Shown in pieces: positions 1 to 6,212 of a DNA stretch of 7,762 nucleotides. Location: NCBI GenBank assembly GCA_002401525.1, contig NVTH01000162.1, forward strand, positions 1 through 7,762, read 5' to 3'. The notes beneath the pieces are model-generated. The model saw nothing but the letters and a program-made list of their open reading frames with translations, was not told the origin of the DNA and made no database searches. Made by a program: the position numbers and the translations under genes. Source of the DNA: Moraxellaceae bacterium. Lineage in GTDB: Bacteria; Pseudomonadota; Gammaproteobacteria; Pseudomonadales; UBA3067. The first letter of the stretch is position 1, and each line of letters begins with the position of its first letter.

Positions 1-29
1 TGACTGAATTAGCTTCAGTGATTCAGTCA
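1..29. terminator. Inverted repeat at the window edge, possible terminator
   Basis: TGACTGAAT (1-9) is perfectly repeated inverted as ATTCAGTCA (21-29), so the transcript can form a 9-bp stem with an 11-nt loop. It lies about 70 nt beyond the stop of the minus-strand CNB-rhodanese gene, where that operon's transcription should end. Any U-tract on the minus strand would fall outside the window, so terminator function cannot be confirmed. It could also serve a convergent gene to the left. Confidence 0.35.
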
Positions 30-101
30 GGCGAGGGTTCAATTTGGAATAGGAGGGTGATTAGAAATGACGCAGAATCAAGTTTTTTGCGGCGCTATTC
101 T

Positions 102-1196
102 TTAGCTGTACACCCCTGCGGCTGATCTCGCCATACTGTCGCTTGGATTGCTGGGCAAACCGCTGAGCCCACCTTCTAAAACGATGACTTTAAAACCTAA
201 TTGTCGCAGCAGATAGCCCGCCACCGCGCTACGTTTCCCGGTATCGCAATAAACACAATAACGCTTACGATTATCCAAAAACCGAGATTTAAGCCTCAAT
301 ATCTTTAGCGGCAAATTCAACGCGCCCGCCAGTGCGTAACGCCCAAACTCATCTTCGGTACGCACATCGATCCAATAAAAAGGCTCGCTACAATCATCTA
401 CTTCAATCCAACTTAACTCTTCAACCAAACGCTGTTTGAGCAGACCCACAAAATTGTGTTGATCCAAGCGCATCAATAAACCGTCGCAGGTCATGCGCAC
501 CGTTGCATTCCTCACTGTACTGCCTAGCAATGCTTCTTCTCCAAAACAGCTGCCTTGACGTAAAGTGGCGATTAAATGTTCACCCGATTCATCCGTCTGA
601 TACACCTCAGCTTCACCCTCACGAATGTAATACCACGCATCACCCTGTTCTCCTTGCTCCACCACCTGGTCTTCTTTTCTAACCGGGAGACTTTCTAGTC
701 GACTAAAAATATTAATGATATTGGCTGGAGGCAAGTAAAAAAATACAGGTGATTTCAACAATTGAATCATCCATTGGTGATCCTCCCCTACCGCATCTAA
801 ACTCGCCAAATCCAACAATTTATAACCCAATGTTTGATCCCAGGTTAATAAGGTGTCTAATTTATTTTGATCAAAACGAATCAAACGCACATCGGTGACC
901 GCCATCGCCGTGGTCTTGCGAGGCTGGTAATGATCCAATGGATGCCAGCTTTCAAGACTGCCCGCCTCTATTAAAGTAGTCGCCCCCACTAAATCAGCGA
1001 GAGCCACGACTCCACTCAATAAATAAACCGTTAAATGATCGTTATCACCTGCATTAAAAATAGTCTGCCCCTGGCACACCACTTCAACTTCTAAGTCTTC
1101 ATTCAGCTTGTCAATACAATCCGCATCCATCGAATCCACTGGCACAAAGTTTTGCAACATTTCATTACTAACGACATTATTAAAGCGTATTGCCAT
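102..1196 (-). CDS. Tandem cyclic-nucleotide-binding-like domains fused to a C-terminal rhodanese domain
   Basis: This 364-residue soluble protein has three parts. Residues ~15-115 look like a degenerate cyclic-nucleotide-binding (CNB) beta-roll. Residues ~148-255 form a second CNB domain with a good phosphate-binding cassette, FGEEALLGSTVRNATV (218-233), including the Glu and Arg that normally hold the cyclic phosphate and ribose. Residues ~265-345 are a rhodanese domain with 'WIDVRTEDEF' and active-site loop CDTGKR, whose Cys317 is the expected persulfide-carrying residue. There is no helix-turn-helix, so it is not a CRP-type transcription factor. A nucleotide-gated sulfurtransferase or sulfur-relay sensor is plausible, but the ligand and acceptor are unknown. 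The ATG start is backed by AGGAG (1203-1207) six bases upstream. It is the last gene of the three-gene unit, 42 nt after the PLP enzyme. Confidence 0.93.
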   Translation of the reverse strand: MAIRFNNVVSNEMLQNFVPVDSMDADCIDKLNEDLEVEVVCQGQTIFNAGDNDHLTVYLLSGVVALADLVGATTLIEAGSLESWHPLDHYQPRKTTAMAVTDVRLIRFDQNKLDTLLTWDQTLGYKLLDLASLDAVGEDHQWMIQLLKSPVFFYLPPANIINIFSRLESLPVRKEDQVVEQGEQGDAWYYIREGEAEVYQTDESGEHLIATLRQGSCFGEEALLGSTVRNATVRMTCDGLLMRLDQHNFVGLLKQRLVEELSWIEVDDCSEPFYWIDVRTEDEFGRYALAGALNLPLKILRLKSRFLDNRKRYCVYCDTGKRSAVAGYLLRQLGFKVIVLEGGLSGLPSNPSDSMARSAAGVYS

Positions 1197-1231
1197 TAAT
1201 CACTCCTTCCACTCTTAATTATTATTGATAA

Positions 1232-1247
1232 GCCGTCTTCAAACGGC
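1232..1247 (-). promoter_or_regulatory. Small hairpin across the stop codon of the PLP-enzyme gene
   Basis: On the minus strand GCCGTT and GACGGC can pair (five Watson-Crick pairs plus one G-U) around a UGAA tetraloop, spanning the TGA stop of the PLP enzyme gene (1239-1241). What follows is AU-rich but has no clean U-tract, so this is not a convincing terminator. It might stabilise the upstream message or weakly attenuate the downstream gene. Confidence 0.25.
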
Positions 1248-2210
1248 CTCCTTCAAGCGTTGTACAGAATCAGCCATTCCTCGCAAACCCTGCATTCCAC
1301 CGCCATGGATAACGAGGATTTCGTCGCCGGCCTTAAAACGCTTTTGACGAATTAAATCATGTAAACCAAATAATAATTTGGCACTGTAGATAGGTTCCAA
1401 GGCAATCCCTGTTTGCTGCTCATAACGCTGCATAAACTGCACTAAAGTTCGATCCATTCTTGCGAATCCTCCAAAATGATACCCCCCGATCACCTCCCAA
1501 TTCCCTGGGTCACCACTCGATTGCAATGCTAATGCATGCTTCACTTGCTGCTGTAAATACTCGGGGCCTTTAAGCGCCGCAAAACCCAAAAAACGACTTC
1601 GCCACTGCGCACTAATCAATCCTGCAAAGGTGGTTCCCGTGCCAAGATCGCACGCCACATAATCCGGCTGCGCTTCAATTCGACTTTCTATATCAGTTAA
1701 GATTTTCCGGCAACCTTGCACCCCAAGGGCATTTCCGCCCCCCTCCGGAATAAGGTAAAAATCGCCTAGTTGCTCACGCAGCTGATTAATAAACTCGTCG
1801 CTCTCTTTTTGGCGATAATCCGCTCTCGAGATAAATCGTAACTCCATTCCCCAACGGGCAGCATCCGATAATGTAGGATTACTGGCGTATTCAGGCTCCC
1901 CTCGAATCATGCCCACGGTACGAAACCCAAACTGTTGGCCAGCCGCCGCCAATGAATGAATATGATTTGAAAATGCTCCGCCGAAACTGACAATCAATGG
2001 CTTGTTTAAATGCCTCGCGCGCAACAAATTTTCGCGTAATTTAAACCATTTATTGCCAGAAATTACTGGGTGCATCAGGTCTAAGCGAAGCATTCGCACC
2101 ATCAATCCATGGGATTGATATAGCGGATGATCCACCCGCTGCAACGGGGCCTGTGGCGCAAAAGACAACAAGCGCTCCATGTCATTAATAATATACTTCT
2201 CCCAAACCAC
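1239..2210 (-). CDS. PLP-dependent D-cysteine desulfhydrase / ACC deaminase family enzyme
   Basis: This is a fold-type II (tryptophan synthase beta-like) pyridoxal-phosphate enzyme, 323 residues. SGNKWFK at 51-57 carries the likely PLP lysine, Lys54. SFGGAFSNHIHS (75-86) matches the family's substrate/carboxylate loop, PEGGGNALG (155-163) follows, and GTGTTFAGL (190-198) is the phosphate-binding glycine/threonine loop. Known members release pyruvate, ammonia and sulfide from D-cysteine, or open the ring of ACC. The motif here is PIYSAK (273-278) with Ser276, where true ACC deaminases, as I recall, have Glu, so ACC deaminase activity is unlikely; the exact substrate is unproven. The GTG at 2210 has no clear Shine-Dalgarno site; ATG at 2180 (313 aa) is an equally possible start. 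It lies 28 nt after the coiled-coil gene. Confidence 0.9.
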   Translation of the reverse strand: MVWEKYIINDMERLLSFAPQAPLQRVDHPLYQSHGLMVRMLRLDLMHPVISGNKWFKLRENLLRARHLNKPLIVSFGGAFSNHIHSLAAAGQQFGFRTVGMIRGEPEYASNPTLSDAARWGMELRFISRADYRQKESDEFINQLREQLGDFYLIPEGGGNALGVQGCRKILTDIESRIEAQPDYVACDLGTGTTFAGLISAQWRSRFLGFAALKGPEYLQQQVKHALALQSSGDPGNWEVIGGYHFGGFARMDRTLVQFMQRYEQQTGIALEPIYSAKLLFGLHDLIRQKRFKAGDEILVIHGGGMQGLRGMADSVQRLKEAV

Positions 2211-2238
2211 TACAGAATCTGATCAATAACCGACCACC

Positions 2239-3765
2239 CTAATGTCGAGCAAACTTCACTACGGAGGAAGATTGCACTAATCCATGCTGATGAATTTCGC
2301 AACGATCGTGTTCCCCCGAAGCAAATTGATTGGGCACCTCGATCCGACGTATGCGCGTATTGCAATAATTACCCGGTGTGACCTCACACTGACAACTGGG
2401 ATTTTCATGATGACGTAGCCAACGACGGTAATGATCCGTTGACACCATGCATTTTTTAGCCGCATAACGGGTCGGATCTTCCATGTAATCCACCATGTCC
2501 TCAAGTGGAATCGAAAGATGCCCCGCCCCGGGGTGAAAACTTATAAAACTCACGCCAATACGATCGAGCTTATCCAGAAATTGATCTGCGCCTGAATTCA
2601 TCAAACGAAGCTTATCGCGTCTTAATTGACATAATTCCTCGCGCAGCTGTTTATTGATTTCGTCTCGATAAATCAATTCCATCTTTTTAATTTCGACCGT
2701 CTCTTTAAGCTCGGCAAATTGCTTCTGTTGTTGCTGAGCTTGCAGTTCTTGGTACTCGGACTTAAATCTCTCAAACTGATCGTCCTTATTAGCAAGTTGT
2801 TGTTGGAATTTCTCCTGCCAATCTAGCTTAAGCGCTTCAAGTTGGCTTTTTTGTGACTCATACTGCATTTTTATCGCATCATTTTGCGCCTGCAGGGAAG
2901 CGACTAATGTGCGTTGCTGCATCAATTGAGACTCAAACTCGGTTTCACGTTCTTTAAAATTGAATTGAAGTGCTGCTACCTGCTCATTTTTTTCTGTTTT
3001 AAGCGTGCTGATCTGCAAGCGTTGTTTACGAATAATGCCCGCAATTTTTTTGCGAGCTTGTTCATCTAAAGCAGGCTTGGGTGTTGAACTAACCCGGTCA
3101 TCTTCAACACCCCCCGGCCCCGAAGAAGCAGCAATTTGCATCGCAAAGGCAGCCGCAGAGGATAATTTTTCTGGCTGAAGATCCGAGTCTGGAGCTGAAC
3201 GCGCACGTGAATGATCTTCTGAATCGTTTGAGGCAGGCGAAGATAAATATTCTCGCCGATCCACTTTTAGGGGGCGAGAGTGAGAAGTAGAGTGATTATC
3301 CAGTGATGGTGACACTTGTTGGTCATTCGCAATGCATAAATTATTACGCTCGATGGCATTACTGATGGCGATTAAATCGTTATCGGCAGCCCCTAAGCTT
3401 GGGTCCCATAAATGAGCTTGATGCCAAGGGATGGGGCATTGAGTTTTACAGGCAAGACGAATCGCACCGCCCCCCAAATCGGGGCCACCTCCTGCCACCT
3501 CTTCAAGATGTCGTAAGGGCAAGTTCCATGATCTATTGATATCCCCATGACCACCGAACTCAAGAGTAAACAGCACACAGCCCGTCACGGTTAAGTGATT
3601 ATCAAACGTAACGTAGGCGACCTTACGAGTTTCATTAGCGAAATCCGTAAGCCCAACCACGCCATCAAGAACCGCCTCAAATTCCGCGTAGAGCATTTCC
3701 TTACAAACCTGATGCCCCTCAAAAAACAGCAGCGCTTCATGAAACTCGGCAGTTTGAAAACCCAT
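2239..3765 (-). CDS. Conserved-looking protein with central coiled coil and Cys/His-rich C-terminus, function unknown
   Basis: This 508-residue protein has four segments. An N-terminal globular region (~1-145) begins MGFQTAEFHEALLFFEGHQV and contains IRLACKTQCPIPWHQAHLWD (102-121). A low-complexity, Ser/Asp-rich linker follows (~146-232). A long coiled coil (~234-388) is rich in Gln, Glu, Lys and Leu. The C-terminal domain (~392-495) contains GVSFISFHPGAGHLSIPLED and a cluster Cys458, Cys460, Cys468, Cys489, His492 and His494 that could bind a metal. No signal peptide or membrane segment is seen. I recall relatives labelled 'chromosome partitioning protein ParA', but no Walker A motif is present, so that name is not supported. 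A scaffold role is a guess. It is first in the apparent operon. The ATG has only a weak upstream GGA; no good promoter was identified. Confidence 0.88.
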   Translation of the reverse strand: MGFQTAEFHEALLFFEGHQVCKEMLYAEFEAVLDGVVGLTDFANETRKVAYVTFDNHLTVTGCVLFTLEFGGHGDINRSWNLPLRHLEEVAGGGPDLGGGAIRLACKTQCPIPWHQAHLWDPSLGAADNDLIAISNAIERNNLCIANDQQVSPSLDNHSTSHSRPLKVDRREYLSSPASNDSEDHSRARSAPDSDLQPEKLSSAAAFAMQIAASSGPGGVEDDRVSSTPKPALDEQARKKIAGIIRKQRLQISTLKTEKNEQVAALQFNFKERETEFESQLMQQRTLVASLQAQNDAIKMQYESQKSQLEALKLDWQEKFQQQLANKDDQFERFKSEYQELQAQQQQKQFAELKETVEIKKMELIYRDEINKQLREELCQLRRDKLRLMNSGADQFLDKLDRIGVSFISFHPGAGHLSIPLEDMVDYMEDPTRYAAKKCMVSTDHYRRWLRHHENPSCQCEVTPGNYCNTRIRRIEVPNQFASGEHDRCEIHQHGLVQSSSVVKFARH

Positions 3766-3987
3766 AGACTAAATCCATAACCCAATTCCGATTCTAATTT
3801 CAATGCCAAGCTCAAACACACCGATTAACCCAATTATCTTCTTTGGACCATTTGGCTATAAGTCGTAAGCTCAGCCTATTTCCATAGTCTAGCGGAAAGA
3901 ATAACGGCTCGAAGTGACTGAAAACTGGTTCGCTCTGTGACCTTCCTCAAGATCGAGGAATAATATTAAAATGCCATGACTATTGGA

Positions 3988-4155
3988 TTCAATAATGGCC
4001 ATCAATTATGGCCTTCAATTATGGCCTTCAATTATGGCCTTCAACTATGGCCTTCAACTATGACCATCAACTATGACCATCAACTCTGACTATTAGAAAT
4101 GCCCATTAACAATACCCATTAACAATATCCATTAACAATATCCATTAACTATGCC
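3988..4155. repeat. 13-bp tandem repeat array, 13 units
   Basis: Thirteen consecutive 13-bp units can be phased from 3988 onward. Units 1-7 follow WTCAAYWATGRCC (for example TTCAATTATGGCC twice in succession at 4014-4039). Units 8-9 are diverged. Units 10-12 follow ATTAACAATAYCC, and unit 13 is ATTAACTATGCC. Neighbouring units are most alike, which is the pattern expected from stepwise duplication. The period is not a multiple of three and stops occur in the frames, so it is not a protein repeat. Function is unknown: a minisatellite, a protein-binding array, or a spacer upstream of the coiled-coil gene. Confidence 0.93.
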
Positions 4156-4208
4156 AGTCGAGCGGATGGGCAGGTAAAAGAAATATAAAAAGGGATTTAA
4201 AGAAGAAT

Positions 4209-4304
4209 TTAATCGGATTGCGGGTGGGGGTGATTACAACCGGCGTTAATAAAGCGGGTTAATACAGCAGAGAGTAGACTGAGCAATTCATCTACATCAC
4301 CCAC
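4209..4304 (-). CDS. Possible 31-aa small protein or fragment of a decayed gene
   Basis: A minus-strand frame starting GTG reads VGDVDELLSLLSAVLTRFIN, then AGCNHPHPQSD and stop. The first part makes an amphipathic helix (DVDELLSLLSAVLTRF) of natural-looking composition. The frame stays open upstream to about 4352 without another start codon (preceding codons read PDCRNTAVVNN), and no Shine-Dalgarno sequence precedes the GTG. These facts fit the C-terminal end of a broken gene better than an independent gene. The neighbouring 30-aa frame at 4400-4492 is in a different frame. I do not recognise the family. Confidence 0.3.
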   Translation of the reverse strand: MGDVDELLSLLSAVLTRFINAGCNHPHPQSD

Positions 4305-4348
4305 ATTATTTACGACGGCGGTATTGCGACAATCAGGAAAATGAGCGG

Positions 4349-4410
4349 GAGCTCATCAACACACTACATTTCAACTACACACTAAACTTCGACCGCACAC
4401 TACATTTCTA
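4349..4410. repeat. Three imperfect 18-bp direct repeats
   Basis: On the plus strand the units are close to ACACACTACATTTCAACT, ACACACTAAACTTCGACC and GCACACTACATTTCTACC, in direct succession. On the minus strand each reads GTNGAARTKTAGTGTGY, and the first copy contains the final codons and TAG stop of the small frame at 4400-4492. The 18-bp period keeps the frame, and each copy carries an in-frame TAG, so the array looks like duplication of that frame's 3' tail. Confidence 0.7.
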
Positions 4411-4492
4411 CCGCGTCCTCAACATCCGCGCTATCCTCATCCCAACATAGTTCGTCAGGGGTTTCCAACAGGTCTTCTAGATATTCATCCAC
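4400..4492 (-). CDS. Possible 30-aa acidic small protein
   Basis: The GTG start (4490-4492) has GGAGG seven bases upstream, a textbook ribosome-binding site. The product begins MDEYLEDLLETPDELCWDED and continues SADVEDAVEM before TAG, and is strikingly acidic. An ATG two bases after the GGAGG is in another frame, too close for initiation, and stops after six codons. Beyond the stop, the tail sequence is repeated twice more in frame (18-bp repeats). Together with the 31-aa frame at 4209-4304 it may be a remnant of one older gene. Function is unknown. Confidence 0.35.
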   Translation of the reverse strand: MDEYLEDLLETPDELCWDEDSADVEDAVEM

Positions 4493-4832
4493 AGCATTGC
4501 CTCCGTGCAACTGTTATCCCAATTTAAAGCCCAACTAAATTGAATAGACAATTAAATTAAAGCACAGATACTCCAGTCTTCCAGTTATAAGCAGTAATCC
4601 CATACGAGGGAAGTGGCTATCCGGCGCATTAAACGGCATCAGAATTAATAACTTAATATTATTCAGTTTGTTATTAAGGAACGGCAGGTCAAAATCTAGA
4701 CAAGGGGATATCGTAGGGTTGTTCAAAAAATGCGCTAAAGTGGGTATTTAAAATCGAGACAATTAGACCGATAAGCAAGAATTAGATAAATAGAATTTAG
4801 ATAAAAGAGGGCTCTCAACTGAGAAAGTGATC

Positions 4833-4885
4833 AAAAAGTGTGCCCTGTTAAGGAATGAATCAAAACCTTTGATTCAACACACTTT
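4833..4885 (-). terminator. Candidate terminator of the tRNA-Val/tRNA-Asp operon
   Basis: Starting 13 nt after the 3' CCA of tRNA-Asp, the minus strand has AAAGTGTG (4878-4885) pairing with CACACTTT (4835-4842), ending in a TTTTT run (4833-4837). Inside is a second perfect hairpin, GAATCAAA-GGT-TTTGATTC (4857-4875). Position and the U-tract suit transcription termination, though the U-tract partly overlaps the stem, which is unusual for a strong terminator. Confidence 0.45.
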
Positions 4886-4898
4886 CTTCACATCGTTT

Positions 4899-4975
4899 TG
4901 GCGGAGCGGACGGGACTCGAACCCGCGACCCCCGGCGTGACAGGCCGGTATTCTAACCAACTGAACTACCGCTCC
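4899..4975 (-). tRNA. tRNA-Asp (anticodon GUC)
   Basis: The minus strand folds as a complete tRNA. The acceptor stem is GGAGCGG/CCGCTCC, followed by discriminator G and an encoded CCA. The D-arm carries AGTTGGTTAGA. The anticodon arm is CCGGC-CTGTCAC-GCCGG with GTC at 4939-4941. The T-arm is GCGGG-TTCGAGT-CCCGT. The discriminator G and GUC anticodon are those expected for aspartate. It is the second gene of a two-tRNA transcript, six nt after tRNA-Val. Confidence 0.97.
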
Positions 4976-4981
4976 AAAACT

Positions 4982-5057
4982 TGGTGGGTGGTGAGGGATT
5001 TGAACCCCCGACATTCGCCTTGTAAGGGCGACGCTCTCCCAACTGAGCTAACCACCC
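4982..5057 (-). tRNA. tRNA-Val (anticodon UAC)
   Basis: A complete cloverleaf on the minus strand. The acceptor stem is GGGTGGT/ACCACCC, with discriminator A and encoded CCA. The D-arm has GCTCAGTTGGGAGAGC. The anticodon arm is CGCCC-TTACAA-GGCG with TAC at 5022-5024. The T-arm is GGGGG-TTCAAAT-CCCTC. The anticodon and discriminator A identify valine. It is first in the transcript and lies directly downstream of a TTGACA promoter with a GC-rich discriminator. Confidence 0.97.
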
Positions 5058-5063
5058 GAGGAG

Positions 5064-5098
5064 AGGCGCCATTTTGCGTTTTTCTTCTTCTCTGTCAA
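5064..5098 (-). promoter_or_regulatory. Sigma-70 promoter of the tRNA operon with GC-rich discriminator
   Basis: On the minus strand TTGACA (5093-5098), a perfect -35, is followed after 16 bp by CAAAAT (5071-5076), a 4/6 match to the -10. Immediately downstream lies GGCGCC (5065-5070). A GC-rich block between -10 and start is a known mark of stable-RNA promoters under stringent (ppGpp) control. Expected transcription start is near 5064, leaving a leader of only about seven nt before tRNA-Val. Confidence 0.7.
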
Positions 5099-5296
5099 CG
5101 ATTTATTTAGGTTTTATTTAGATAGCCTCAAAGTCACAGAGAACGCCATAAAGATCAATGGGCTACAACCCACGCCAGGCACGGCATTAACTCAAAATAG
5201 GCACTAAAAATCAGCACTAAACTCTCTCTTCACATACTCCTTTCATGGTTCCGCAACACCTCGTCATCCGCCTCAAAAAAAGCATACCGGATTTCG

Positions 5297-5497
5297 TTAA
5301 GCTCTAGGCGCCGAATCTAAGAGGTTTTTAAGGAATGATTGAGCTTGCAACAAGGTCTTAGCAGTACCAATGGTTTCTCCGTCTGGGTCAACGATCAAAT
5401 ATCGCCTAAGCTCGAAACGAAGACTTTGAGCATTGACCTCCCCCTCTTCCAACATGGAGTAGCCTGTCTCAAGATAAGGGTGCCCATTTCCAACCAT
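5297..5497 (-). CDS. Small 66-aa protein of unknown function
   Basis: An ATG at 5497 is preceded seven bases upstream by AGGGA (5505-5509), a reasonable ribosome-binding site. The C-terminal half reads RFELRRYLIVDPDGETIGTA then KTLLQAQSFLKNLLDSAPRA: a beta-like strand, a DPDGE turn and an amphipathic helix, resembling a compact alpha/beta domain rather than random translation. Met15 (5455) is an alternative start giving 52 residues. A second frame, ATG at 5571, is open for 58 codons across the same 5' half, so the start, or an ancient frameshift near 5460-5500, remains uncertain. It is divergent from queD and about 200 nt after (upstream in sequence of) the tRNA operon promoter. No family recognised. 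Confidence 0.5.
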   Translation of the reverse strand: MVGNGHPYLETGYSMLEEGEVNAQSLRFELRRYLIVDPDGETIGTAKTLLQAQSFLKNLLDSAPRA

Positions 5498-5657
5498 GAC
5501 TCTTTCCCTACTGCATAACCACGACTACCTAACCATTGAAACGCAGCGCTTTGCCCAACAGCTCTTCGCATTGTAGCTCAAAAAACAGCGGCCAAAGAGT
5601 CCGTAGCGGACCCAAAAGACCCCCCCCCTGCGAATACGTTCACTCGAAGCCCCTCAA

Positions 5658-5684
5658 TTGAAGCTTATCAATCTATGTTATACT
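5658..5684 (+). promoter_or_regulatory. Promoter of queD with extended -10
   Basis: TTGAAG (5658-5663) and TATACT (5679-5684) are separated by 15 bp. The -10 is preceded by TG one base earlier (5676-5677), giving an extended -10 that can compensate for the short spacer. Expected transcription start is near 5691. The TTG at 5658 that would start the longest queD frame is part of this -35, so it cannot be the start codon on this transcript. Confidence 0.6.
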
Positions 5685-5747
5685 GGCACAACAACACCCC
5701 TCCTATTATTAACTTCAATTCAAATGAGTCACCACTGCCCCTGCCGT

Positions 5748-6104
5748 ATGGAAATTTTTAAAGATTTTACTTTCGAAGCCGCTCACCATCTTCCCAATGT
5801 TGCGGATGACCATAAATGTAAACGCCTTCATGGACACTCCTATCATGTACGAATCTGCGTCTCTGGGCCGGTTGGATCTGAATCGGGATGGGTCATGGAT
5901 TTTTCGGAACTTAAACAGCAATTCACCCCCGTCTTAGATCAGCTGGACCATTATTATTTAAACGAGATAGAAGGACTGGAAAACCCCACTTGCGAAAACA
6001 TTGCGCGATGGATCTGGAAAGAGTTAAAACCAACCCTCAAGCTACTCAAGCGCATAGAAATAAAAGAAACCTGCACCAGCGGTTGCATTTACGAAGGCTC
6101 GTAA
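5748..6104 (+). CDS. queD: 6-carboxy-5,6,7,8-tetrahydropterin synthase
   Basis: QueD converts 7,8-dihydroneopterin triphosphate to 6-carboxytetrahydropterin, the second step toward preQ0, preQ1 and the queuosine tRNA modification. With the start at 5748 it is 118 residues, close to E. coli QueD (about 120). Zinc ligands are His13 in FEAAHHLP and His28 and His30 in RLHGHS. Cys24 in HKCKRLHGH is the expected catalytic cysteine, and DHYYLN and KETCTSGCIY complete the family signature, matching the bacterial QueD type. MEIFKDFTFEAAHHLP aligns well with the E. coli N-terminus. ATG 5724 (126 aa) is the alternative. Neither has a Shine-Dalgarno site. TTG 5658 is excluded because it lies in the promoter. 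No other queuosine gene is in the window. Confidence 0.95.
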   Translation: MEIFKDFTFEAAHHLPNVADDHKCKRLHGHSYHVRICVSGPVGSESGWVMDFSELKQQFTPVLDQLDHYYLNEIEGLENPTCENIARWIWKELKPTLKLLKRIEIKETCTSGCIYEGS

Positions 6105-6212
6105 ACGCACTCTCACGCCACTCTATATTTTTCGAATTAATACGCATTTATGCGACACTAAAAAGCGTAAAAGGGTTTTGTGGCGACACACCGCCAGGTT
6201 ACCACCATCCAA

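Larger units (their letters stand above)
3766..4898. other. Gene-poor, repeat-bearing region
   Basis: This 1.1-kb stretch between the coiled-coil gene and the tRNA operon has no ORF with convincing protein character above about 60 codons. It contains a 13-bp tandem array (3988-4155), three 18-bp repeats (4349-4410), two very short minus-strand reading frames (4209-4304 and 4400-4492), and the candidate tRNA terminator at its right end. A short hairpin, TTCCTC-AAGATC-GAGGAA, lies just left of the array. The remainder (3766-3940, 4500-4830) shows nothing recognisable. Confidence 0.7.

Noticed and set aside
67..105. Plus-strand 12-codon frame after AGGAGG (51-56)
   Set aside because: Too short, convergent with the CNB-rhodanese gene and overlapping its stop; the purine run is probably coincidental.
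3988..4155. CRISPR array
   Set aside because: Units are 13 bp and contiguous, without spacers, and there are no cas genes.
4535..4726. Minus-strand 63-codon frame MNNPTISPCLDFDL...
   Set aside because: Composition is random-looking, the start is a TTG in an A/T run with no ribosome-binding site, and there is no recognisable motif.
4898..5110. A plus-strand 70-codon frame (MAERTGLEPATPGVTGRYSN... WVVRDLNPRHSPCKGDALPT)
   Set aside because: It is the antisense translation of the tRNA-Asp and tRNA-Val genes, a well-known spurious protein type.
5691..5747. Possible preQ1 riboswitch in the queD leader
   Set aside because: I looked for the short pseudoknot aptamer and its hairpin before the start codons and did not find it.
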